From assembly GCA_029866325.1 (NCBI GenBank), contig JARWZO010000027.1:186001-250000 (forward strand): a DNA stretch of 64,000 bases. The letters are read 5' to 3'. A model generated the notes under the pieces. That model worked only from the letters and a program-made list of their open reading frames with translations. It was not told the DNA's origin and did no database searches. This document shows, in pieces, positions 17,707-25,395 of the stretch; position 1 is the first letter of the stretch, and every line of letters begins with the position of its first letter. The stretch is from Fluviicola sp. GTDB taxonomy: Bacteria; Bacteroidota; Bacteroidia; Flavobacteriales_D; Crocinitomicaceae. Both the position numbers and the translations under genes were made by a program.

Positions 17707-18354
17707 TCATTTGACGATTTTTTTATTGGTTTCCAATTCTTCTTTCATGCTGAATGCGCAGTTGATAAGGTAATTCACCAACGAAGAATCAATGACTGTT
17801 GAAATTGTTTTTTGTCCGGCGCTTTTTCGGAACTTCCATGTTTTTCCGAGTTCAATTGAATATAGAGTGTCTGTATACATCATTTTTGTCTCGTCAAATT
17901 CATTTTCGTTTGGATACTTTTTATTGTATTTCTCCATGTCAACCCAATTCTCTTGATAGAGAATTTTTATAGGTTGATGATTCTGCCAATATATTTTTTG
18001 GCTTGTTTCACTTCCTAATTCACCGCCAAAAGCAGAGTTAATGAGAATCAGTTCATTCCCCGAATAATATCCTTCTAATGTTCCACCGCAACGTGACATT
18101 GGTGGGTAGCGGTATTTCGTTAGTTTTTTTGTCCGATTAAGCAATTCGATATCTTGTTCTCGTTTTTTGATTTCTGAGCCTGTTAGCTCGTTCGGTTGCA
18201 GTTTTGTTATTGCTTCTATTGGGTCAGCGATTTCTTTTTCTTTCTCCGATTGCTGAATAGTTTGTTTTTCCTGCGTCGGCTTCTTTGCATCATGGGTTTC
18301 TGTACAAGCAGCCAACAAACCATAAAGAACTAGGAAGATGGCGCAGACTTTCAT
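17707..18354 (-). CDS. Lipoprotein of unknown function
   Basis: The 215-aa protein starts MKVCAIFLVLYGLLAACTET, where LAAC is a good lipobox. A Lys/Glu/Gln-rich linker of about 40 residues leads to a domain with GGTLEGYYSGNELILINSAFGGELGSETSQKIYW, a form seen in small Bacteroidota lipoproteins that I cannot name. It is the first of four consecutive exported proteins on this strand. An ATG at 18363 would add three residues. Confidence 0.65.
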   Translation of the reverse strand: MKVCAIFLVLYGLLAACTETHDAKKPTQEKQTIQQSEKEKEIADPIEAITKLQPNELTGSEIKKREQDIELLNRTKKLTKYRYPPMSRCGGTLEGYYSGNELILINSAFGGELGSETSQKIYWQNHQPIKILYQENWVDMEKYNKKYPNENEFDETKMMYTDTLYSIELGKTWKFRKSAGQKTISTVIDSSLVNYLINCAFSMKEELETNKKIVK

Positions 18355-18381
18355 TGGTATCATTCTTGGTTTATCGCTAAA

Positions 18382-18855
18382 TTACTGTTTTACCACACAC
18401 GTAGGTTGATGATCGACCTTGAAATTCAACGAATTGGCAATAAAACACAACTCATTTGCTTTGTGATGCAGTTCATTGGCTTTGTCGACCATCGAAGATT
18501 CGGAAACAGTAACAACAGGGTAGAGGGTTACGGCTGAAAAGCGACCTCCGCCATTGGGAGTTTCCACCATCAATCCACTTGCTGTATCGCTGTAATCAAC
18601 AACTATCACGCCTGCTTCCGAGCACAAATGCAAGTACCACAACATGTGACATGAAGCGATGGAGGCCATTAACAGATCTTCGGGATTGTACCTAGTTTTA
18701 TCACCTCTGAAAGCCGGATCAGAAGAACCCAAAATAAGTGGTTTTCCTTCCGCAGAAATGGTGTGATCGCGTTCATAATCGCGGTAACTGGAGGTTCCAT
18801 TTCCACTGTTTCCTGTCCAGTGAATAGTTGTTTGGTAGGAGTGTTGTTTTTCCAT
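18382..18855 (-). CDS. OsmC/Ohr family protein
   Basis: This 157-aa cytoplasmic protein belongs to the OsmC family of thiol peroxidases that reduce organic hydroperoxides. NPEDLLMASIASCHMLWYLHLC (about 58-79) holds the conserved first cysteine (near 70), and ANELCFIANSL (about 131-141) holds the second (near 135), so the catalytic pair is present. Length is normal. It lies downstream of the metallo-beta-lactamase-fold gene on the same strand with a 95-base gap and may be its second cistron. Confidence 0.88.
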   Translation of the reverse strand: MEKQHSYQTTIHWTGNSGNGTSSYRDYERDHTISAEGKPLILGSSDPAFRGDKTRYNPEDLLMASIASCHMLWYLHLCSEAGVIVVDYSDTASGLMVETPNGGGRFSAVTLYPVVTVSESSMVDKANELHHKANELCFIANSLNFKVDHQPTCVVKQ

Positions 18856-18950
18856 TTCAGATGTGATTTAATTGTTGTTGATACTTCTACAGGCCAGTAA
18901 AGATGGACTTTCCGACTGAGTCGGATGTAAAAGTGCGCAAGTTTAAACAT

Positions 18951-19670
18951 TTACAATTTTACAATTTTCTCCTGAAAAAGCGCTTCGGACAAATTTCCTC
19001 TCCATAATTTCCCATGCCCCGGATAAAGCGTTATTTCTCCGATTATTTTCAATTTTTCAAGGGATTCCTTTGCTAGTTGCGGATGCTGATTGATGCTGTT
19101 GTGCAACAATTGTGGTTCGCAGTCTATGCCTGTAAACACATTTTTGGTAACGAGCGCATCACCGCTAAACAACAACCCGGCTTCGCGGAAATAAAAACAA
19201 CTCTCGCCCAAGGTGTGTCCGGGAGTGTGAATCACCAATGGTTTTCCGGGAACAGGTAATTCGTCGCGGTCGGCAAACAAGGTCACTTCTTTTAAAGGTT
19301 TTGTAGCAAATGTTCTACCACCAAAAAGCGCATGAAACATGGATTTCAAAACCGGCAAGCGCCAGCAATTTTTGATGAACCACAATGGCGGAAAGTGATT
19401 TATTTTCGTGGCCGATGTTTGATCCGTTTCATGAATGTAAACAGGAACCTGAAATCGCTGTCTGATTGCTTCGGCGCAACCTATGTGATCGTTGTGGGCA
19501 TGTGTGAGCAATACCGCTTTCAGATCTTTTGGATTGATTTGGTGTGTTTCCAGTGCCTGCTCGAATTGGGAACGATATCCGGGAAATCCCGCGTCGATGA
19601 TTACAACACCTTCGGCACTGCGCAGGATGTACCAGTTTACATAAGCCGAACCGAGTGTGATGACGTCCAT
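18951..19670 (-). CDS. Metallo-beta-lactamase-fold hydrolase
   Basis: The 239-aa protein carries the full metal-binding set: THAHNDHIG (His-x-His-x-Asp-His), HTPGHT, GDAL and a final YPGHG. It resembles glyoxalase II-like and quorum-lactonase-like MBL proteins. The substrate cannot be named. It diverges from tetR across a 207-base region full of TTCGC/GCGAA palindromes. An OsmC gene follows, so a detoxification role is possible, but this is context only. Confidence 0.86.
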   Translation of the reverse strand: MDVITLGSAYVNWYILRSAEGVVIIDAGFPGYRSQFEQALETHQINPKDLKAVLLTHAHNDHIGCAEAIRQRFQVPVYIHETDQTSATKINHFPPLWFIKNCWRLPVLKSMFHALFGGRTFATKPLKEVTLFADRDELPVPGKPLVIHTPGHTLGESCFYFREAGLLFSGDALVTKNVFTGIDCEPQLLHNSINQHPQLAKESLEKLKIIGEITLYPGHGKLWRGNLSEALFQEKIVKL

Positions 19671-19744
19671 TGATTTCGTTTTTCGAATGCGGAGATGTTC
19701 ATTTCTGGTAAAGTTAATTGAATCGGGAGGTTTTCAAAAACGAT

Positions 19745-19802
19745 GTTCGCAAATATGGGTGTTTGCGTGTTCGCAATATTGCGAATTCTAAAATTCGCGA
19801 AC
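19745..19802. promoter_or_regulatory. Dense palindrome cluster between divergent MBL and tetR genes
   Basis: TTCGC occurs at 19746, 19770 and 19794 and GCGAA at 19781 and 19797. TTCGCAATATTGCGAA (19770-19785) is a perfect 16-bp palindrome, and GCGAATT (19781-19787) also pairs with AATTCGC (19792-19798). The pattern differs from the TetR-type operator next to it, so it may bind a second regulator. It also could form hairpins in RNA. Confidence 0.5.
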
Positions 19803-19826
19803 TCCAGAATGAAAAATATCCTAAAA

Positions 19827-19846
19827 AATATACCGATCAGTATATT
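19827..19846. promoter_or_regulatory. Predicted TetR operator O1 (upstream of tetR)
   Basis: AATATACCGATCAGTATATT is a near-perfect 20-bp palindrome with one mismatched pair. It ends 5 bases before the tetR -7 box, so a bound repressor would cover the -33 region. The same site recurs at 20488-20507. Confidence 0.7.
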
Positions 19847-19851
19847 ATTGA

Positions 19852-19859
19852 TACATTTG
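19852..19859 (+). promoter_or_regulatory. -7 element of the tetR gene
   Basis: TACATTTG is an exact TAnnTTTG match, 18 bases before the ATG at 19878 and next to operator O1. Confidence 0.6.
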
Positions 19860-19877
19860 CACCATTAACACAAAATC

Positions 19878-20471
19878 ATGCTGTCAAAAGCCGAACGTAC
19901 GAAACAGTTTATCATCGAAAAAGCTGCTGCCGTTTTCAACGAAAAGGGGTATGCAGGAACATCTATGAATGATCTGACAATCGCTACAGGTTTGACGAAA
20001 GGAAGTATTTACGGCAATTTTGAGAACAAAGACGATATCGCAATTGCGGCGTTTGATCACAATTTTCAATTGCTGACTACGTATATCAAACAGCAAATGG
20101 AAACACAAATTTCCGTGATTGATAAATTGATGGTGTATCCTAAAACCTATCGCCAGTTTTGGCAATTGCCCTTTTTACAAGGTGGTTGTCCCTTAGCCAA
20201 CACAGCCACTGAGGCCGACGATACGCATCCTGCACTTAAAACAAAAGCGGCCTTCGCATTGCAATTTTGGAGAAACGCCGTTGAATATCGCTTACAAACG
20301 GGAATTGACACAGGTGAAATCAAACCCGATACGAATATTACTGAATTTGTTGCTGTGCTTACTTCTGTTATTCAAGGAAGTGTGCTTCAGGCGAAAGTTT
20401 CAGGCAATCTGCTGTACCTGAACGCTTCAATGAATTTTATGGAACGAATGATCAATGATTTAAGAACTTAA
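19878..20471 (+). CDS. TetR/AcrR family transcriptional regulator
   Basis: The 197-aa protein has the N-terminal TetR helix-turn-helix: IIEKAAAVFNEKGYAGTSMNDLTIATGLTKGSIYGNFENKDDIA (about 12-55, the recognition helix around LTKGSIYGNF). The C-terminal ligand-binding half contains the PFLQGGCPLANTATEADDTHP segment typical of the YcdC/TetR_C branch that often carries redox- or electrophile-reactive cysteine. Two matching 20-bp palindromes flank the gene, suggesting autoregulation and control of the DinB-thiolase genes that follow. The ligand is unknown. Confidence 0.9.
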   Translation: MLSKAERTKQFIIEKAAAVFNEKGYAGTSMNDLTIATGLTKGSIYGNFENKDDIAIAAFDHNFQLLTTYIKQQMETQISVIDKLMVYPKTYRQFWQLPFLQGGCPLANTATEADDTHPALKTKAAFALQFWRNAVEYRLQTGIDTGEIKPDTNITEFVAVLTSVIQGSVLQAKVSGNLLYLNASMNFMERMINDLRT

Positions 20472-20487
20472 AAAAAATTTAACCCAT

Positions 20488-20507
20488 AATATACCATTCG
20501 GTATATT
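20488..20507. promoter_or_regulatory. Predicted TetR operator O2 (upstream of the DinB gene)
   Basis: AATATACCATTCGGTATATT has perfect 8-bp inverted arms (AATATACC/GGTATATT) around four bases. It matches O1 at 16 of 20 positions and lies 16 bases before the DinB ATG at 20524, inside the 52-base tetR-DinB gap. Confidence 0.72.
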
Positions 20508-20523
20508 TTATAAACTAAACGCT

Positions 20524-21039
20524 ATGGAAATAACATCAATTGAACCTTTTTTAGCTTATTTCGAAAGAACCCGTGAGGCAACGCAACGACTGATTCAGGT
20601 GATTCCGCATGACAAACTCGACTGGGCGTATCTGCCGGGTAAATTCACCATTGCCGATTTGATCAGGCACATTGCGGCCATAGAACGTCATGTTTTTGCG
20701 GAAACAGCGTTGGGAAATCCGATCAATTATGCCGGTTGCGGAAAAGAATTAGCCGACGGATTTGATGCTGTAGTACAGTATTTCAACCGGATGCACGATG
20801 AGTCGGTTCAAATTTTCAAATCGCTGAAAGATGAAGATCTCAAAAAAACGATTCATGCTTTGAATGGAAAGGAAATGGAGCTCGGACAATTTCTACGCGC
20901 ACTGATCATCCACGAAGTGCATCACCGCGGTGCGCTCTACATTTACCTCAATTTGTTGGGCGTAAAAACTCCTCCCGTATTGGGATTCACTGAAGAGCAA
21001 GTGAAACAAGTCGCTCATTCGGTAAAGAAGAACGTATAA
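20524..21039 (+). CDS. DinB family protein
   Basis: This 171-aa four-helix-bundle protein belongs to the DinB/YfiT-like putative metalloenzymes, some of which are thiol transferases (bacillithiol-type) while most have no known reaction. The metal triad is intact: His49 in IRHIAAIERH and His130/His134 in IIHEVHHRGALYIY (numbers approximate). It starts 16 bases after operator O2 and is followed by a thiolase gene after 11 bases, so it is probably the first gene of a TetR-controlled pair. The substrate is unknown. Confidence 0.87.
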   Translation: MEITSIEPFLAYFERTREATQRLIQVIPHDKLDWAYLPGKFTIADLIRHIAAIERHVFAETALGNPINYAGCGKELADGFDAVVQYFNRMHDESVQIFKSLKDEDLKKTIHALNGKEMELGQFLRALIIHEVHHRGALYIYLNLLGVKTPPVLGFTEEQVKQVAHSVKKNV

Positions 21040-21050
21040 AAACAAAGGCA

Positions 21051-22226
21051 ATGAAAGAAGTATATATTGTAGCCGCCAAACGCACGGCAATTGGTGGTTT
21101 TTTGGGAAGTTTATCGGGTTTTAGTGCCACCGAATTGGGAGCGCTCACCATTAAAGAAGTGATTCAATCATCGGGAATAGATCCGAATGCGATTGATTCG
21201 GTGTACATGGGAAATGTGCTTTCGGCGAACTTAGGACAATCTCCCGCGCGACAAGCAGCCCGTTTTGCAGGAATTGCCGATCATACCGATTGCACCACGG
21301 TGAATAAAGTTTGTGCTTCAGGTATGAAGGCAACGGCTTTGGGAGCGCAGCAAATTCAACTCGGGTTAGAAGAGTTGGTGATTACCGGTGGAATGGAAAG
21401 TATGAGCAATGCACCGCATTATCTGTCGATGCGCAAAACAGTGAAATTGGGCGATGAAACAGTGATTGACGGTTTACTGAAAGACGGTTTGACGGATGCT
21501 TATAATCATCAACACATGGGTAATGCTGCCGAGTTATGCGCTAAGGAATTTCAACTTTCACGCGAGCAGCAAGATGCCTTTGCTTTAGAATCTTACGCGA
21601 AAGCGGAAAAAGCAACCAAATCAGGGAAGTTTGACCTGGAAATTGTTCCGGTTACGCTTGCAAGTAAAAATGGATCCATTCTTTTTGCGGAAGATGAAGA
21701 CGTTGCGAAGATCATTCCCGAAAAGGTGGCTGCGCTAAAACCTGTTTTTGTAATAGACGGAACCATCACTGCTGCCAACGCAAGCAACCTCAACGATGGA
21801 GCGGCTGCAATCTTATTGGCTTCAAAAGAAGCGGTAGAAAAATACGGATTAAAACCACTGGCAAAAATCATTGGTTATGCAGATGCCGCTCAAGCTCCGG
21901 AGTGGTTTACCACAGCGCCTTCTCTAGCTATTCCGAAAGCACTGAAACAGGCAAATCTTACGCTTAGCGAGATCGACTATTTTGAAATCAATGAAGCTTA
22001 CGCAGCAGTGGCGTTGGCCAATCAACAATTATTGGAATTGGACAGTTCGAAAGTAAACGTTTATGGCGGAGCGGTAGCTATGGGACATCCGTTGGGAGCG
22101 TCCGGCGCGCGCATCCTGTGTACCTTGATTTCGGTTTTGCATCAGGAAGGAGGAAAGTACGGTGTTGCGGCTATTTGTAACGGCGGTGGAGGCGCTTCTG
22201 CAATGGTTTTAGAGCGTATCAATTGA
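21051..22226 (+). CDS. Acetyl-CoA C-acyltransferase (thiolase)
   Basis: The 391-aa protein is a thiolase II-type enzyme that condenses or cleaves acetoacetyl-CoA or longer 3-ketoacyl-CoA. Nucleophile Cys88 lies in TVNKVCASGMK, the catalytic histidine in GHPLGASGAR, and the second cysteine in AICNGGGGASAMV. EINEAYAAVAL is the expected NEAFA-type motif with Tyr for Phe. Length matches the biosynthetic thiolases (AtoB/PhaA). It follows the DinB gene by 11 bases. Chain-length preference cannot be read. Confidence 0.93.
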   Translation: MKEVYIVAAKRTAIGGFLGSLSGFSATELGALTIKEVIQSSGIDPNAIDSVYMGNVLSANLGQSPARQAARFAGIADHTDCTTVNKVCASGMKATALGAQQIQLGLEELVITGGMESMSNAPHYLSMRKTVKLGDETVIDGLLKDGLTDAYNHQHMGNAAELCAKEFQLSREQQDAFALESYAKAEKATKSGKFDLEIVPVTLASKNGSILFAEDEDVAKIIPEKVAALKPVFVIDGTITAANASNLNDGAAAILLASKEAVEKYGLKPLAKIIGYADAAQAPEWFTTAPSLAIPKALKQANLTLSEIDYFEINEAYAAVALANQQLLELDSSKVNVYGGAVAMGHPLGASGARILCTLISVLHQEGGKYGVAAICNGGGGASAMVLERIN

Positions 22227-22246
22227 GAAGTAGAATTACACTTGGA

Positions 22247-22293
22247 AGAAACTTAAGAACTTAGAAATTGAAAAACTGAGTTCTTGAGTTTCT
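22247..22293. terminator. Bidirectional terminator-like inverted repeat
   Basis: An 18-bp left arm (22247-22264) pairs with 22276-22293 with two G-T wobbles around an 11-base A-rich loop. It lies between the convergent thiolase and AlkD-like genes. There is no long T-run, so strength is uncertain. Confidence 0.55.
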
Positions 22294-22309
22294 AATTTGA
22301 GTTTAGGGA

Positions 22310-23017
22310 TCAACATTTCAGTGTTTTCTTCTTTTTCCCGAGTTTTCCTTTGCTTTCAACTTTGCCGATGTATTCAATCACGTTGGGAACTTTACACGCA
22401 GTGCCGTTCATTTCAACGGTTACTAAACCTATTCTGGAGGCGGCCGCTTTGGCATCTTCAGTTAAGGCTGTAACGCTGGAACCAACACTGATCAGAAAAC
22501 TGTTCATGGAATAACGTTCGCGGTTTTTAGCAGTATGAATGGTTTTTTCAATACGAGCAATTAATTGACGATATGCCTCCAAATCCAACTCTTCGTCTTG
22601 TTTCAACGCGGTTAATCCGGCGAGTGTATTCCAGCCAGCAGTTGCAATGTGTTCCTCATCCGAATCGATCCATTCCATTCCGAGTTCAAATCCGTAGTTA
22701 CCGGCAGCACAAACCCAAGGCACGGTGTATTCGCAGATATTTGCTGAAATAGCCTTGTTGACCCATGTTTGCAAATCTTCCTTGGTCATTCGGGAATCGT
22801 CGGCAATCAATCCCGCGAGGTACATTGCATCTGCGTTGCCTGTTTGAAACAAGCCGAGTGCCAAATTATGATCTTTTTTGACTTTCTTTTCAATAACTTT
22901 CAGATCCCCCACTTTTACGCCAAAAAACGGTTCTTTTACTCCGTGTTTCAGTAAAATATTCTTAATGGAAGGACTTCCGTATGATTCCAATTGGGTCATT
23001 ACTTCTTCTACAGTCAT
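22310..23017 (-). CDS. DNA alkylation repair protein (AlkD-like HEAT-fold)
   Basis: The 235-aa, all-helical protein matches the DNA alkylation repair family (AlkC/AlkD-like glycosylases for N3/N7-alkyl purines). Recognised segments are the N-terminal HGVKEPFFGVKVGDLKVIEKK and a middle WVCAAGNYGFELGMEWIDSDEEHIATAGW. It ends in a basic tail (GKKKKTLKC) fit for DNA contact. A perfect -7 TAAGTTTG lies upstream (23066-23073). A HEAT-repeat gene follows the same strand upstream. Activity on DNA is inferred from family membership only. Confidence 0.78.
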   Translation of the reverse strand: MTVEEVMTQLESYGSPSIKNILLKHGVKEPFFGVKVGDLKVIEKKVKKDHNLALGLFQTGNADAMYLAGLIADDSRMTKEDLQTWVNKAISANICEYTVPWVCAAGNYGFELGMEWIDSDEEHIATAGWNTLAGLTALKQDEELDLEAYRQLIARIEKTIHTAKNRERYSMNSFLISVGSSVTALTEDAKAAASRIGLVTVEMNGTACKVPNVIEYIGKVESKGKLGKKKKTLKC

Positions 23018-23065
23018 GCGGATTTTTTTTTGAAAGAACTAAGATGTAAATTTCTAATTACACCA

Positions 23066-23073
23066 CAAACTTA
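23066..23073 (-). promoter_or_regulatory. -7 element of the AlkD-like gene
   Basis: TAAGTTTG on the minus strand, about 48 bases before the ATG at 23017. It lies in an intergenic stretch whose wording (cttagaaactc, gtaagaact) echoes the inverted repeat at 22247-22293. Confidence 0.4.
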
Positions 23074-23116
23074 GAAACTCAAAAAACGTAAGAACTCCGT
23101 TTTTAAGTTGTTGAGA

Positions 23117-23635
23117 TTATTTGGTTGCTTTCTTGATTCCGTCAAGGTAGATTTTTCGGATGCTATTTTTTTCTTCTCGATTACAGATAGCTTCTATAGC
23201 CGGAATCAAGTCCTTATTGTGAACCGTTTTGAGTTGGATGATTTCTCCCAATGCATAAGCCGCACTCCAACGCACCACCGTTCCTTCGTGTTCCGAATTC
23301 TGAAGTAAGTTCACAATTGCTTCGTCCAACTGATCTGCAAACAAGGCCGCGGTATTTCCTATAACTTTAGCACTTTCCCATTTGATGCGTGGCGCTTTTG
23401 CCGTTAGTGTTCCAGTTACAAACCGAAACGCATTCTCGGTAATAATAGACGGTTGTTGTTTCGTTGCGAATTCAATGGCTTCTACGCAAGTGGCTTTTGA
23501 AGGATCTTTCTGTGAGCTGGCAAATTCTACCAATTCATCTACATTTAATGCAGCGTTGAGTAACCAAGTGCCGATCTTTTCGGTTTTCTCTTTCGGTTTC
23601 AAGGTTTTATCGGCTACTAAATCAGCTACATTCAT
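23117..23635 (-). CDS. HEAT-repeat protein
   Basis: The 172-aa, fully helical protein shows HEAT-like periodicity, for example RIKWESAKVIGNTAALFADQLDEAIVNLLQNSEHEGTVVRWSAAYALGEI (about 84-132), with the usual spaced Ala/Leu and Asp/Arg pattern. HEAT arrays bind proteins or nucleic acids and are not enzymes as such. It precedes the AlkD-like gene by 99 bases on the same strand. No further role can be stated. Confidence 0.75.
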   Translation of the reverse strand: MNVADLVADKTLKPKEKTEKIGTWLLNAALNVDELVEFASSQKDPSKATCVEAIEFATKQQPSIITENAFRFVTGTLTAKAPRIKWESAKVIGNTAALFADQLDEAIVNLLQNSEHEGTVVRWSAAYALGEIIQLKTVHNKDLIPAIEAICNREEKNSIRKIYLDGIKKATK

Positions 23636-23748
23636 TTCGCTATTTTTTAATGTAGGACGAATGTAGCCAATATCGTTTTTGTTTCAAGAAATTCTTATGT
23701 CGAACTTACGTTAATTTAATTGATCGACACAAGGGTTGTGTAATGAAA

Positions 23749-24129
23749 TCAATGTCTCGAGAAGTAGTGTCTCACAAAAACGTGTTCCTGATTGGTTGTC
23801 ATTTTATCGGCTTGTACCACATCAATTTTAATGTCATTATACTGATGATTTTCCCGAATCAAGTTGGCTAATTCTTGTTTGGCATCCGATGGTCCGAACA
23901 ACAAGGCTTCCTCGTGAAGTTTGATGATTTCTTCGAGTTTTTTATAATATTCCGCTTGCAGATGTTGCTCTTTGTTGTGCATGGATTTTTCGCCTTTTGC
24001 CAAGCTTTTTTCCTTTTTCTGATGCGTAAATTCCGATTCTATATAAACGGTTTTGATGGTCGTGGTAAATTCCATGACATGTGCTTTTGAATGATCCATC
24101 CAAATACCGACACTTTTTGCTGTGTTCAT
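23749..24129 (-). CDS. eRF1-like / host-attachment-type small protein
   Basis: From the ATG at 24129 the protein is 126 aa and begins MNTAKSVGIWMDHSKAHVME. The opening strand with a D-H-x-x-A motif and the ending ALLFGPSDAKQELANLIREN ... DKMTTNQEHVFVRHYF resemble the eRF1-domain family of small bacterial proteins annotated as host-attachment or translational-machinery proteins. The middle is a Lys/Glu-rich coiled coil. A longer frame from 24189 adds 20 residues with no support. Function is unproven. Confidence 0.65.
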   Translation of the reverse strand: MNTAKSVGIWMDHSKAHVMEFTTTIKTVYIESEFTHQKKEKSLAKGEKSMHNKEQHLQAEYYKKLEEIIKLHEEALLFGPSDAKQELANLIRENHQYNDIKIDVVQADKMTTNQEHVFVRHYFSRH

Positions 24130-24236
24130 CTTTTCTAGATTAATGTGTACGTAAAAATGAGGATTCAGCGGTCGAAAAGTGTTACACAATTAAGCCTAAA
24201 GCTTACATAATTGCTTGTTTTGGAACATTCAATCGG

Positions 24237-24911
24237 TTACAGAACATTCCGTGCAATGCGAAACCCGAGATCGTCTATTTTAAACGAAGTAGGGTGACTG
24301 CGCCGGCGATTGGTAGCCAAACAACCTCGTTCTTCGTCGTACCAGCCACCGCCTCTCAGAATGCGGTAAGAACCGTAAACGGTTTCGTCGTAAATATCCG
24401 AGCACCATTCCCAGACGTTTCCAAGCATGTCGTACAATCCCCATGCGTTGGGTTCTTTTGTACCAACCGGATGCGTTGTTTTGCCGGAATTGTCTTTGTA
24501 CCAGGCAATGGCATCTAGTTCACCGTAACGAATAGCCGTGGTTCCAGCCTTGCAGGCATATTCCCATTCGGCTTCGTTTGGGAGTCGGTATCCGTTGGCA
24601 GTAGTATCGAAGGTGATTTCTTCATCGTCGAATGAATAACACGATTTCAGTCCTTCTTTCACAGAAAGTGCATTGCAAAACACAACGGCATCTTTCCAGC
24701 TTACGGTTTCCACAGGAAGATTTTCACCGGTAAACGTGCTCGGTTTTTCCTGCATGATTTCGAAATAAAACGCTTGTGTTACAGGAAATTTCGCCAGTAA
24801 AAAAGCAGGAAGGTCAACCGCCCATTGCTGTTTGGTACGATCGTCTCTCAGAACAATGCTTCCGGCAGAAAGCTCTATCATTAGTTCCGAAAGATTGGTG
24901 TGCGTTGTCAT
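24237..24911 (-). CDS. Formylglycine-generating-enzyme (FGE-sulfatase/SUMF1) domain protein
   Basis: The 224-aa protein shows the fold's markers: PVTQAFYFEIMQEKPSTF, PVETVSWKDAVVFCNALS, YRLPNEAEWEYACKAG, MLGNVWEWCSDIY and RILRGGGWYDEERGCLATNRR, with a closing DLGFRIAR. True FGE converts a sulfatase cysteine to formylglycine with two active-site cysteines. Here cysteines occur at WEYACKAG, WEWCSD and RGCLA but the canonical reactive pair is not clear, and no sulfatase is nearby. Without a signal peptide it is likely cytoplasmic. A family-level call is safest. Confidence 0.85.
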   Translation of the reverse strand: MTTHTNLSELMIELSAGSIVLRDDRTKQQWAVDLPAFLLAKFPVTQAFYFEIMQEKPSTFTGENLPVETVSWKDAVVFCNALSVKEGLKSCYSFDDEEITFDTTANGYRLPNEAEWEYACKAGTTAIRYGELDAIAWYKDNSGKTTHPVGTKEPNAWGLYDMLGNVWEWCSDIYDETVYGSYRILRGGGWYDEERGCLATNRRRSHPTSFKIDDLGFRIARNVL

Positions 24912-24985
24912 GTTATTGAAGGTATAAAAGTAATACTTCCTTTCTAACGGAAGATATTAGCTTTTAGATGTCTGGATAGACTTAG

Positions 24986-25342
24986 CTACCGACTATGCTT
25001 CCGGATATACCACGGCCAATAGATCAACACAAACTGAAGCGGTAATCTGATATAAGCAAGCGTTTTACTTCCGATAGCAGGCTGGTCGGCAAATACATCC
25101 ATGACATGAAGCGGCAGAAAAGCGATCATGAGTAAAAATACTCCTCCGGCAGCCAAACGACGGTATTTGGTTGTCAATAATCCGATTCCGAGTACGATTT
25201 CGACAATTCCCGTAGCATAATTGACCGCCAGTTTCGGAAGAGTATCAGGGATAAACGGGTTGTACACTTCGGGGCGGATGAAATGCATCACTCCTCCTGA
25301 AATAAGTATAATCGCGAGTAGAAAAATGAGTATTCTGTTCAT
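24986..25342 (-). CDS. DoxX-like small membrane protein
   Basis: The 118-aa protein has four hydrophobic segments (about 3-20, 40-57, 65-83, 100-113) and the N-terminal GGVMHFIRPEVYNPFIPDTLPK pattern of DoxX-related proteins in Bacteroidota. Such proteins are linked to quinone or thiosulfate metabolism in some bacteria, but members like this have no shown function. It is monocistronic with a 74-base gap to the FGE-fold gene downstream. Confidence 0.72.
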   Translation of the reverse strand: MNRILIFLLAIILISGGVMHFIRPEVYNPFIPDTLPKLAVNYATGIVEIVLGIGLLTTKYRRLAAGGVFLLMIAFLPLHVMDVFADQPAIGSKTLAYIRLPLQFVLIYWPWYIRKHSR

Positions 25343-25395
25343 GTAGCTGCAAGTTAGAATTTAAAAACAGTGTACAAACTAAAGCTCATTGTTTT

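Noticed and set aside
19718-19972. An 84-codon frame overlapping the tetR start
   Set aside because: It runs through the palindrome cluster and the tetR promoter, has no family likeness and is in another frame of tetR.
24237-24911. A sulfatase-activating enzyme with a sulfatase partner
   Set aside because: No sulfatase gene is near and the reactive cysteine pair is not certain, so only the fold is claimed.
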